64,000 nt of DNA from Symbiodinium natans (taxonomy: Eukaryota; Sar; Dinophyceae; Suessiales; Symbiodiniaceae). The notes beneath the pieces were generated by a model that worked only from the letters and a program-made list of their open reading frames with translations, had not been told where the DNA came from and ran no database searches. A program made the translations under genes and the position numbers. The stretch is taken from contig CAJNDS010001657.1 in the NCBI GenBank assembly GCA_905221605.1, positions 522,144 to 586,143 on the forward strand, given 5' to 3'. This document shows, one piece after another, positions 42,500 to 54,500 of this stretch (the first letter of the stretch is position 1; each line of letters begins with the position of its first letter).

Positions 42500-45400
42500 A
42501 TGGACGGTGAGAGGGCTTTGGGGTTTGCAGTTTTTTTCCTGCTTGGCGCAGTCAATGTTCCGTGCTGCATTGAACAATTCATGCATGTAGGGCTTGGTCG
42601 GGGGATCCTCGCTGCCACGAGAGGAGAATCTAGGGAATCTAGGGTCGAGCACGACTTGGCGTCGGATGCTCGCACCATTCCCACTCAGGGATCCTAGCGC
42701 TGTTCGACGTCGATGGCACCCTCACGGAGCCCCGGAAGGCTGCAAAACCGGTTGGGTGCGTGGCTTATGGACAGCTATCAGAGTGATTTGAGCATGCCTC
42801 AGCACCAATCGCCCTTCCGGAGCCTAGAGGCACCCTCGTTTGAGAGTATCTGCACAGCAACAGGTGGTGTCGCCTGAGACCGTTAGCTACCTCCAGGCCC
42901 AAGTGTCGGAGCGGTGCCATCGTGAGCAGCTGTGGCGATGTTGTGCTAGAGCTTTGGACGCCAGCTTTGCGTTGGGCAGCATCCTTTACCCTGAAAGGTT
43001 CAGGTTTGTTTTCTTTTTTTTGTATTTCTGGCCATCTTGGTGGTGGGGTTGGATGCTCCAATTCATGACCCTCATAGCTAGGGCCTCAAAACAGCCCATA
43101 ATTTAGAGAATTGCCTAAATATGCTTGTTGTTGTACGTTCACTACTTCTATTTAACTTCTATGTGTTTGTATTCCTTGTTTTTTGTTTGTGTGTGTGTGT
43201 GTGTGAATTTGTCCTCGTTTTGGACCTGTCCATTCGGCCCCTTTGCTTCGAGTGTGATATATCACGGTATTGTGAAGAGGATGCCATTAAACGTAATTAA
43301 GAGAAACTTAGCACCGACTTCCTGCAACAAAACTAGTGGACCTAGATACTAACAACCATGACAATCTACAATGCGTTTTCTGAGTCGATCTTGGGAAATG
43401 GGTCTGTGGTCATTTGATTTTCACTGTGGTCATGGTAGACATGTCGTTCTGGTCGCGACATACAGTTCGACATGCCGTCCTTCTCTGCAATGTAGCAATT
43501 TCGGCGATTCCAACTGTTGTGCCAGTAATGTACATGGCCTGGATGTTCATGGCCGCCGAATGCACGGTTAGGACGTAGGGGGATATCGGTCGGGCATGGA
43601 TGCTGCCTTTTCCTCATGGCTGACAAGTCGGGTCATTCCCTCTCACAGCAGCCGTTACCACAAAAAGTAGTAGAAGGGTCCCTATAAGGGCTGCTACTGT
43701 AGGGGGCATGAGCCAAAGGTTGCCGTGCAGCGCCTGAAAGCTTTGTGTCTCGCTTTTGCAGTCTCTCCGGGAGAAGATCTGCATAGGGGTCGTCGGGGGC
43801 TCTGACCTCGCCAAGCAGAAAGAGCAGCTTGGTGATAGCCGCGGACTCAGACCGAGCCAGATGACAGTAAATGGTGGCAGTGGCTGCACTGCTGCTCAAA
43901 AAGCGGTAGCTGCAGATGTTGTGATGATTGCTAGCCCGCAAATCTTCCTGCAACTTGTACAGTCAAGGAGGGAGGTCTCGTCCACGTGTGGAAGCTGTAG
44001 CAACACTGAGATGTTTGTTTTCAAGTAACCCAACATGCGAGAAGCCGGTGAAGGTCCAAACCAGTTTGACTTCTGCTTCTCCGAGAATGGCCTGCTGGCC
44101 TACAAGGCCCAGCCCGAGACTGTCAGTGGAGTTACGAGCCCGACAGTGCTTCTCTGGTAATCCAAGCCGACTTGTCTCCATGTCTTTGAACTGCGAACCT
44201 GGTCACTTGGAGGAAGGTTTTGCTAGCTAAGTTCCGAATGGGGCAGACATCCCAAACCTCTGCAGACATGCTCAGCCTGGTGAGAATCAGGTTCAAGCAA
44301 ACCCTGAGCCCATAAATCCTCGTCATCCCTCCCTACAGCGGTGAACCTCAAACTCGGTGAGCCACGGCAAGGACGGAGCAAAGATCGGCGAAACCTCGAT
44401 AGTCCAGCACCTTGGGGAGGTGGGACAGGAACTTGCTGGGTTTCCTTGGATCGCGAACTTGGCCACACAAAATCATTCTTTATAAACACAAGCCTTCAGG
44501 CACATAGCTCCCTTTGTCAAGTTTGGAAAGAGGCCGCATACATATCCTCGACCTGAGCAACGGGCCACACGACATCCGGAAGCCCTTGGCCAGGAGAAGC
44601 TGAAGAAGCTGGTCAACTGGGTGCTGAAGCATCCCGGACTCGCACTTGAGGGTGGGAGGGTGCGCTGTTGTGACTGATGGGCCTCTGTTTGGCGGTTGGC
44701 TTGGCCAAATTGGCAAGGTAGGGCCTTTCGCAGATTAAGTTCTGCTAGTAACGTTAAAGGCTTGGAAATGGGTTTGCAATTTTAACGCTACGCGACCCGC
44801 CTCGGCCCGGCCCAGCGCATCCGCGTGAGCATGGTGATTCCGCAGCGCCCAAGTCGCTGGACCCCAAGCAATAAGGGTTGGGTTGAGGGTTGAGGGTTGA
44901 GGGTTCCGGGTTTATGGTTTATGGTTTATGGTTTGGGGTTTGGGGTTGAGGGTTAGTTTAGGGCTCAAGGTTCACGCTTTGGGGTTGAGGGTTTTTTTGG
45001 GTTTAGGGTTCGGCTTGGAGTGATCGTAGGGTTGAAGGCGACTCTTCGGCGGGAGGGGGGAGGTGGGGTGGGGGGTGGGGTGGGGGGGAGGGGGGGGGTG
45101 GGGGGGGGGGGGGGGGGGGGGTGAATTCGGTTTAGGGGAGGATTTGGAGGGGTGCCTGTTCTGACAACCTATACACCTCCGTCCCCAAGACCCTGGGCGC
45201 TCACACCAGCTGAGCCCCGACCCTCAAGCCAGGGGGGGGGGGGGTTAGGGGGGGGGGGTAGGGGGGGGGGTTGGGGGGGGGGGCTGGGGGGGGGTAGGGG
45301 GGGGGGTAGGCGGGGGGGTAGGGGGGGGGGGGGGGGGTTAGAGGGGGTGGGGGGGGGAAGGGGGGTGGGAAAACGGGGGGCGCCCTGCTGCAACTGCCTC

Positions 45401-47582
45401 TGGTCCTGGCGAGACATCCGCTTGCGGACCCTCCTCTCCTAGGGGGGGTACCCATTTGAAGCAAAAAAAGGGGGCCGAAAAGTGGCTTTGGGCTTGGGGG
45501 GAGGATTTGGAGGGGGGTGCCTGTTCTGACAACCTAAAAACCTTCGGCCCGAGGCCTCGGCGGGTTTACAATTCAGTTTGTGGCACAGGGGCCCTACTTA
45601 CGACAGGAGATTGCCCCATTTCAGCCGACAGGCAGGCCCTCGAGTTTATACTCGAAGCTTGCAGGGAAAAGCGCATGTGCAATTTAGGGACAAATTGTGC
45701 CCAGTGTACGCACTTGCCTATGCACAGTCTGTGTCGCTCCGACCTCACCGGAGCTGACTTCTGTCGAGTCAAACCTTTCTTCGAAGCAGCTTCGCAGCCA
45801 TGGCGAAGTCGACAGATGGGAGCAGTGTGCAGTCGAGGTCGCGACAGCCAAGAAATCGTCGTGCTCTGCCGAGGCAGATGCCTTGTTCGTCCTGCGCGAC
45901 GGGTGGGATGTATCTTTCCGGGACTCCCGTTGGTCAACATGGCCGTGCTTGCCGTCCCACTGCTCCCTTCCAATTCCTTTGACGCTCGATTGGCCGTCCT
46001 TAGGTGCCCTGATCAAGGCGGGGATCTAGCAGCTCGTTTGTGCCGCTTGGGCCAGTAACCCCGTGAGACAGGGGAGGCCGCCTGCTTGGCTGGCAAGTTG
46101 CGAGCAGTTCCCTCGTTCCAAGTCCTTGAAGGGGTGCGTGCAGTCTCCAGTTCTCATTCTGGTCCGCTTTGCTGGTATGCTGTTTGCACGAAACAGTCCA
46201 TACCTTGGCTTTCATCTACCGGTAGAAAACTCTGGCACAGTTGCTGTTGCGGCCAGATTTCTTCAGGAGAGCTACCCTCCTCAGTTTGATGGTTGTTGCG
46301 AGCTGCGTTCGCGGTCTGCTAGCTGGGTGCATTGTGGCGTTTCTGATGTCTAAGACGCACTGCGTTGGTGCTAGTTCGATTCCGTGCAGGGAGTAAAGAA
46401 TCAGTGGTTTACGGTTTCCGACTGTCCCTACTCTAAAAGCTCGTGCTGGCATTGTTTCGAGGTATTTTTCCGAGTTGGACATCCCGGTCAAGCGTGGAAC
46501 CTTTGTGGAGTTCCGCCAGGCTGCACTTTGTTTTTGCTTGCGTGGTTTGTTTCCGCTTTCTGCTTGAGTTGGTTTTTTGAGGCTTTGAGGATGGAAGATG
46601 AGGCTTTGAGGCTGGTACTGGCCCCCCCCAGATTCCCCTGAGTTTCTAAGCTGAAGTATGCCCAGGGCATGCTCAACCTCTCTCCGATTGGCCGCAACTG
46701 CAGCCGAGAAGAGCGTCTGCCGCCTCGAACATTCCCTCTGCTTTCGAGAAGTTTGGGGGGGCTTACTAGGGTTAGTGAGACGAATGCCAGGCAGATTACA
46801 TTTGGACCTGTGTGCGTGTCAGTCTCAGGAAACGAGTTTGAGAAGTTCGACTTGGCAAACAACATCCGAAAGGCGGAGTCAGACGGTCAGTTACATTCAG
46901 TTACATGACGAATGCCAACCGCAGGGTCTCCTGCGTAGGGATGGGGCTTCGCTATCGTTGCCTGCCCCGAGACAATGGTGGCCAAGATGAAGGAGGAGTT
47001 TGCCGACTACAACATGACCTACTCCATAGGCCCTTCTGGGGTGATTGAGAAGCTCTTCGAGCATAATGCTTGTAGATGCTCGTACTACTCCACCGCGCCC
47101 CCCTTATGTTAAACTTAGCTGGCAGTTTTGAAAAGGCATGCTTTCTGGCTGGATACTACGATGCCGCATCATGTTGAGCCAGCGTGCCCGTGAGGGCAAG
47201 ATGTGAAACCAATCGCGCTAGAACCCCGAACCCATCGAACCAACGTGGCCGACAGGTGGGCAGATCTCTTTCGATGTCTTCCCGCAGCCTGGTGGCGCTT
47301 GGAAAAATTGTCTGGCTGCCTTCAGATGTCGGATTGGGTTCTGGAAGTATAGGACCTCAAAGAAGCTTCGTGATATGTACGAGGGGGGTCGGGTGGGGGG
47401 TGGGGGGTGGGGGGTGACGGCGATTTGCTGAGACTTTTTTCCCTAGAATTCCTGGGGTGAGGTGGCTGGCTTGAGGATGATGCAGGATTTCGGACTGTGC
47501 GGTGTTTTCAGTTCAGGGGTGCTTGTTTTGGCGAGCAGAACTACAATGAGAGTCTCATAGTGTGATGTGTGTTCCAGTGATG

Positions 47583-47644
<62 letters not shown>

Positions 47645-49097
47645 GTGTGTGTGTGTGTGTTACTTACGCTGGACCGTTGGATGGCAGCGCATGTGTCCCA
47701 CTGCCCTTGCCAGCAGCCAGTCTGATCCTACCACGCTTAGGCCGCAAGGATTTGTTGCGAGAGGACCTGCGAATCCCCCAGTTTTTTGGACACAGGCGTT
47801 TTGCCTGTCACGCCTGAGGACTGGGTGGGACAAAACCTACTGCCTGCGCTACCTGCCAGAGGCAGACTTCGATGAGATTCATTTCTTCGGTGACAAGACG
47901 CGCCTGGGAAGCAGGGAGGGAGGGAGAGGGAGGGAGAGGGAGGGAGAGGGAGGGAGAGGGAGGGGGAGGGAGCAGGGGAGGGAGGGAGAGGGAGGGAGAG
48001 GGAGGGAGAGGGAGGGAGCAGGGGGAGGGAGGGAGAGGGAGGGAGAGGGAGGGAGAGGGAGGGGAGAGGGAGGAGGGAGAGGGCGGGAGAGAGGGAGGGA
48101 AGGGAGAGAGGGCGGAGAGGGAGGGAGGGAGAGGAGAGGGAGGAGAGGAGGAGAGGGAGGAGAGGGAGGGAGAGGGAGAGGAGGAGAGGAGAGGGAGGGA
48201 GGGGCGGAGGGAGAGGGAGGGAGAGGGAGGGGAGGAGGGAGAGGGGAGGAGGGAGAGGGAGAGGGAGGGAGAGGGAGGGAGAGGTGAGTGAGAGGGAGGG
48301 AGAGGGAGGAGAGAGGGAGGGAGGAGGGAGGAGAGGAGGGAGAGGGAGAGGGAGGGAGAGGGAGGGAGAGGGAGGGGAGAGGGAGGGGAGAGGGAGGGAG
48401 AAGGGAGAGGGGAGGGAGAGGGAGGGAGAGGGAGGAGAGGGAGGGAGAGGAGGGAGAGGAGAGGGAGGAGAGGGGAGGGAGAGGGAGGGAGAGGAGAGGG
48501 AGGGAGGGAGAGGGAGGGGAGGGAGGAGAGGGAGAGGGAGGGAGAGGAGGGAGAGGGGAGGGACGGGAGGGAGAGGGAGGGAGAGGGAGGGAGAGGAGGG
48601 AGAGGGAGGGAAGGAGAGGGAGGGAGAGGGAGGGAAGAGGGGAGGGAGAGGGGTGGGAGAGGGAGCGGAAGAGGGAGGGGAGGGAGGGAGAGGAGGGAGG
48701 AGGGAGGGAGAGGAGGGAGAGGGAGGGAAAGGGAGGAGAGGAGGGAGAGGGAGGGAGAGGGAGGGAGAGGGAGGGAGAGGGAGGGAAACAACATGATGAG
48801 GCCGACAGAGCCCTCGATGAGGAATGATTGAACAGGACCATCGAGGAGTACGAGGCCGAACGTCTTGCCCGTCAAGAGCCAGAGCTTGCAACTAGGCAGG
48901 GGCCAAACAGTGGGCACCAACAGTGACCGATCGGCCAAATTGACCGAGTCTACCAGCACTTCACAAAGTGTCACCTTGGTGCTCGACACATGGACGGTTG
49001 GGGACCAAAGAAAGAAGCTGGACGTGGATGAGTTGCAGAGACCATCACGCACCTGTTCAACATCCGGTCTTCTCTTTCTCTTTCACTTTCTCTGTCT

Positions 49098-49139
<42 letters not shown>

Positions 49140-49768
49140 TCTCTTCTACAGAAGAGAGAGAAAGGCAGATGAGTAGAAAGAGAAGGAGCAGCAGCAGGAG
49201 TAGCCTAAAGGGTTGGGGCTTGTTTGTAACAAGAAGTGATCGAATCACGATGCTGCTGGCAGGCCAGCATCTATACGGCTATCCGTGCTAACCCCCGAAA
49301 GTTTCGGCCCCAAGCCGCCTGCTGAGAAGAAACGAAGAGTAGTAGTTTTAAACAGAAGGCGAAGGAATAAATAGAAGAAGAAGGCGAAGGAATAATAATC
49401 GAAGAAGAAGAAGAAGAAGAGGAAGATGGCGCTAGAGGTGGTACGGTGCTCAGGTTCGAGGGTGGCAACGACTTCGAGATCTACACCCACCCGAGGAGCG
49501 GGACATACGGGTCAGACCAGGTAGGGATTCTTCTTGTGTTGGTCAATGGTATGTGCAGGTACAGACAGCCTCGTTCAATCCTACGTAGCTCTTTTCATCC
49601 AGCACCGCTCCGCCCTCTTTGATCATTGCGCACGCATAGGCTTGCATTGAAGTTCTACTGTGTATTTTGGCCCCCAGGACCAAAGGTCACAGCACCTGGG
49701 CTGAACTTTCTGAAGCTCCGGAGCCAGAGCCTGCAGCATCCTGCTTGTCGGTTGCTGTAAATGGTTAG
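42500..49768 (+). CDS. PMM: Phosphomannomutase (15 exons, complete)
   Basis: Exons: 42500-42506, 42689-42738, 42858-42896, 43762-43831, 44054-44106, 44372-44419, 44594-44628, 46462-46519, 46666-46714, 46829-46872, 46972-47029, 47256-47283, 47819-47899, 49454-49495, 49678-49768. They sum to 753 nt (250 residues plus TAG), all phases agree, and the length equals the family norm. Landmarks in order: [15 protein letters not shown] (HAD nucleophile Asp9 and Asp11), [130 protein letters not shown]. The enzyme interconverts mannose-6-phosphate and mannose-1-phosphate in the cytosol, feeding GDP-mannose for glycans. Donors: nine GC, four GT, one GA; all acceptors AG. The last junction (GA donor at 49496) is least sure: a GT donor at 49521 joined to AG at 49685 gives a different short C-terminus. 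Confidence 0.95.
44870..45360. repeat. Telomere-like repeats and G-homopolymer tracts in a PMM intron
   Basis: GGGTTGAGGGTTTATGG-type degenerate repeats (44870-45020) pass into long G runs at 45050-45120 and 45230-45358, broken only by single T or A. The block lies in the 1.8-kb intron 7 of the phosphomannomutase gene. Gly-rich and Pro-rich frames here are artefacts. Confidence 0.95.
47583..47662. repeat. GA then GT microsatellite in a PMM intron
   Basis: About 29 GA dinucleotides followed by a short GT run, within intron 12 of the phosphomannomutase gene. Confidence 0.97.
47914..48786. repeat. Polypurine GGGAGA-type satellite in a PMM intron
   Basis: About 870 bases of almost pure purine on the + strand, built from GGGAGGGAGA and GGGAGAGGGA variants. 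It begins 14 bases after exon 13 and occupies most of the first half of the 1.55-kb intron 13. Frames of hundreds of codons on both strands are repeat artefacts (Arg/Glu/Gly or Pro/Leu/Ser only). Confidence 0.98.
49098..49138. repeat. CT microsatellite in a PMM intron
   Basis: A short CT run, with GAA trinucleotide variants at 49365-49425 just before the exon 14 acceptor. Both lie in intron 13. Confidence 0.95.
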
Positions 49769-51520
49769 AACCGTTAAACGTCGCAACCAGGAGCAAACAA
49801 GAACAAAGAGCCTCTCCTCACGCCTTGTGAGCCTGCAGTCCTAGATCCTCTGAATCTGCTCACAGAAGGCCTTAGGAAGGCCAAGACAGGCTCTGGACCA
49901 AGATCCTGTCATTGACATGAGCTCGATTGCGATTGGGGGTTGGGGCTCAGGCTCAGTTACGCAAAGGGCTTGGGGGGGGGTGTCAGAGGTGTTAGTTGCT
50001 AAACCTTGAACATCGAGCCCTGAGGCATCGACGATGCCAACCCCTTGACCACACTCAAGAAGTCCTGCGCTGAGTGATGCTGAGTGCTTGCTCGAGCTTG
50101 CTGGTGAGACTGGCTGTCAGCAGTGTGGACGATTCAGAGCAGTCCGTCCCTTAACAACATTTACAAACAGCCGCGGAGGCTTGAAGAGCTTTTCGGGGTC
50201 CCCGCGCCCAAAGCGCTGACGCCGCCAAGCGTTTCGGCCGATTCATCGCCTGAAGGTTTTTAAGGAGTCCGAAAGGAGTATAGGGATCATTCGCCTGGCG
50301 TTCCGCTTGGGGAGGGACGAGGCCAAGGTTGAGGCATGGTGTACCGCAGTCCACACAGCCTCAGTCCACGGCTTTCTTTGTACACTGATGTGAGGGCCCC
50401 CACTCCTTGACCTTAGGTAGGGCGCGGGGGTTCGGCAAGCACGTGGTGGTATGTTTTGGCTCCTGCGATCAAGGCTCTTGAGGGTCAAGTTTCCAGGTTC
50501 ACGAGAGGTATGGCATACTATGCCAGGGTTTGGAAGGCCAGTCGCTGCCAAGGTTCTCACTAGCTGCTCGAACGCGAGCGCAGCTGGCCAAGGGCAAAGA
50601 AGGCGCACAAAGTATCGCGGTGGTGAAGCCTGCGTATGACAACGTGCAGGATGGCTTTATTATATTATGATTCAGAGATGTTCAGAGTTTAGGCGGGAAT
50701 GAGTGACAAAGGGTTGCCGGTTTGGGTATTGGTTCGGATACTGGCTGCTGGGCTTGCTTCTTGAAAAGGGCAATGGGCCGAAGGGCCCTAAAGTTTTGCG
50801 TCCCAACCCTGCTTCCATAAGAAGGCCCACTGCCAAGTAGGGCCGTGGGGGGGATGGTCTGAGACTTCATGAGGCTGAAAACCTGATGAAGACTGTCCAC
50901 ATACTCTCCAAGCTCTTTGGATTTTCTGCCTGGAAATTCACAAATGTTTAACCGGCATTGCATAATCAGCAGTAATCAGTGCAGTTTTTGATGGATGATA
51001 GTTGGATGAGGTTTGTGATTGGGCTGTGTTGCCAAGCGTGAAGCTGCAAGGCTCAGGGTTTCAGGTTGTAGGGGGTTGCAGCTTTGTTGACCTGAGCTCC
51101 CTTTTTAAGTTTTCCCTTAGAAGCCTACAGATGCATGCGTGCTTTCCGCAGCGTTTCTTTCCGGGGGGCCGGCTCTTGTGCGGGGGGCCATGGCCGAGTG
51201 CCTCGGCTTTCAGCAGGTTCTTTAGGGTTGTAGCTAGGTATTAGCTAGGTATTTGCAGATATTTTGCAGGTATTGGCAGCGAGGGTTTCCAGGCACTGGG
51301 GGGTTTGGAGTTGGGCAAGTTGGACAAGGGGTCTCACCTCTGCAGCCGCACGACTGTCTTAGTTTGCCTCAAACCGCGGTAATCATCAGCTCCACCCATA
51401 CTTTGATGGATGCCCCAACCCAAGGGTCCCATCTGCATCGGCTTGTACTTTGGATCTGGATGTTGGGAGGTGCCGGTAGCGTTCAACAGCCCCAGAGCAC
51501 CTAGAGGCTTGACACACCTG
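49769..51520. other. Spacer between the PMM and thioredoxin reductase genes
   Basis: No recognised gene. The first exon(s) of the thioredoxin reductase gene should lie here or in the next kilobase, but I could not identify them. Confidence 0.4.
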
Positions 51521-51527
51521 CTGCCAG

Positions 51528-54500
51528 GTATGATTTTGACCTTTTCGCAGCTCGCTTGCACATGGAGCTTGCTCTGACGGTTCTTCCAAAGTTCATGTGT
51601 TTGTGAGAAGTACCGAATCTGCATGTGTAGGAAAGCGTATGATGTGAAATGCAACACGCATAAGTGAATGAAGGAGAGACACAAACCAAGACAGATATAA
51701 AGAAATGCGAATGAATGATATACATGCAGAAATAATGAATGCACTAACCAGGAAATACAGAAAGGAAACATATACATCAATAGATAAAATACATTTACAT
51801 AAATACAGAAATGAAGGCACGAAGGAAGGAGAGAAAAGAACGAAAGAAAGACATATTGAAGGAGGGAATGAGATAGACAGATTTCGTAAATGAATACTAC
51901 CAAAATGATAGATAGAACGGACATAAAGCTCTTGTTCCAGATGCTTTTCCACAAGACAGTTTAGGAGGCTACTTGCAACGTTTTTGAGACCACTCGGGCG
52001 TCTGATCTGTATCTGGGGGCTTTTGCCGACCCGCCGTCATAATGTGAAACTTCAGGAGCCATGTTCATCCTGCACCTGAAGCCAACGGCGGAGCCTTCTT
52101 GAGCTTCGCACCCTTGAAGCCATCTCGCAAACCTCCTTTACATCTGCGGCTTCTGCCAGCTGCCCTGGAACCCAGGGGACAAAGCAAAGAGAACCCTAAA
52201 CCTAAACCCTAAACCCTAAACCCTAAACCCTAAACCCTAAACCCTAAACCCTAAACCCTAAACCCTAAACCCTAAACCCTAAACCCTAAACCCTAAACCC
52301 TAAACTCAGGGCCTAGGCCGCCCCCCTACAGAAGGGGGCCCCTGGCCCGCCCGGGCCCCCTGTCCTGGCCTTTTCGGACCCGTTCTCTGAGCCCTTGGCC
52401 CGCCCCCCCCCTGGCCCCCCCCTGCCTTTGTGTGGCTTCCTGGCCCCCCTTGCCCCGGTGCCCTCCACTTCCCCCACAGCCGGCTCCCTGACTGGGTGCC
52501 GAGCCCGCCCTTCTGAAACTTGCTGCAACCCTCCCTGAAACTGCCTAAGTTTTTAGAAGTGGGCTGTTGTCTGAGTTTAGGCCTAACCCCTAAAAGGAAT
52601 AGGTTTGGGTGGCATTGGACGGCGTGGGGTGGGAGAAAAGTGTTAGATGGCCCTCCACAATCGGGCCAATGCTGCTTTTCGCACCTCACGAAGCTTTCGA
52701 GCTTGTTCCGAAACCTAACCTTCACAGCATCTACGCCCTATCACAGCAAACCCTAAACCCTAAACCCCAAACCCCAAACCCTCAACCCTAAACCCCAAAG
52801 AGTGACGCCGCACCGAGGTGATCGGCGGCGGATCCGGCGGCCTGGCCGCAGCGAAGGCAGCCGGCGACCTGGGCGCCAAGGCACGGCGACACGGGCTCAG
52901 TGTAGGAGTCTCTGCGTGTTTGCTTAAAGACCTTTTTTCTTGGATCTCAGATTTTCGCTTTTGTGGGGGGGGGGGGGATAAGGGGAGGAGGGGTGGGGAA
53001 AAAGAGGTGTGGGAATAAACGTCTTTACCTGGCACTGCTAATCCGATGGTTTGGGACCAAACCCTCAGACACCTTCAGCAGCAGCTGATAAAGTTGTGTC
53101 ATGTTGTATTGAACCGTACCACAATGCAGTCGAGATACCTCAGCCCTTGAAGAAAAGACTCTGGATCAGGACAGGACAGGAGACGTGGCATGCAGATTCC
53201 ATTTTGGATAGAGGTACGCGGCAATAGAACCGTTTCACGCTACTTGAGCAAAAGTCGCAACGCTCGTAACCATCAGTACAGTACGTCTCCATTTTTTCAA
53301 GAATCCTCTTGCGATCAAGGCGCCAGAGTGCGTAGAATAAACAACTCGTAGGGCCTCGTGGGGCGTTGTTCGTTACGCTGCACCTTGGCTTTGCTCTGAC
53401 GAACTTGATTGGCCACGATGCTTGGCGAACAGCCCCAAAATTTTCCGAGCCACAAGCCCGAAACTCCAGAACCCAAAGGCGCAAGAAGAGCCACATCGCG
53501 CGAGGTCGCTGTGGCCGACTTCGTGAAACCGTCACCTGCAGGGACCACTTGGGTGTGGGACCCAGTGAGTTCGCTTGTGAATGGGATATCAAGGCTTTGC
53601 GAGCCACTTTTCTTGTGCCAAATCGAGACGGCAAATAAGATAGCTTCTGGGCGTACTGTCCCACTATACTACCGAACCCGGACAGCCCTACTATGTAACT
53701 AGGCTTCTCTACCTACAAGGAGAATCTGAACACGCCTCAATGGCCACAAAGCCTCAAACACCCTTAAGCCAGTCTTGCTTGCCGCTTTTTTTCAACATCC
53801 AGTATTGATGTGCTGGGGAAGCCCAGAACGTTACGATGGCTTACGGCTTTGCAGAGTTGTTCACCACCCGAATTGCCCCCTTGGCCAAAGCTTGCATTCA
53901 GATGTGAATATGATCAAGTTGGGGCTGCAAGCAGAGATGTGCAGAACTGCACGGTTCAATACTTGCAGGGACTTGGTGGCACCTGCGTCAATGTGGGATG
54001 CATCCCGATCCTCGGCAGAAGGGATTGACGTTCTGAGCAGCAGGCTTGCCGTGCAAGGTCGGCATATGTTGGAGTGCTAGGACCCGTGCAGTAGTCATCG
54101 CTGCAGGGTTCAGGGCGTCAGACGCACTCCGAGACACCAGTCTGAATCGATTTGCATCGGATTTCGTGATGTCACTGCGTGGAGTCTGCTTGGCGAGTCT
54201 TTCTCTGCCTTTCAGCGATTTGGCTGGTGTGCTGAAACCCCAGGAAGAAGCTCATGCACATCTCGTCGCTGTACAGAGAAACTCAGGTGGGCCTGCTTTT
54301 GGCATGATTTGTTGCACCAGTTCCTTGATTGTGCCAAGCCATTCTGAGAAGCACGCGTGCAGCAGTCCAGTTTCATTCCAGCAAGTTTGCCACGGTCTAT
54401 CCTGTAGTTGTGGGCTGAGGTCCCAAAGCTTCAGACTGCAGACCGCCTTAGATCCATTCTTTCCCGCTACTCCCTAAACCTTGGCAGACGGATGCGCATG

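Noticed and set aside
45152-45464. Gly-rich and Pro-rich frames at 45.2-45.4 kb
   Set aside because: Created by G homopolymers within an intron.
47737-49052. Very long frames (up to 414 codons) on both strands over the GGGAGA tract
   Set aside because: Two- to four-letter composition from the polypurine repeat; phosphomannomutase exon 13 and the donor after it explain the only conserved part.
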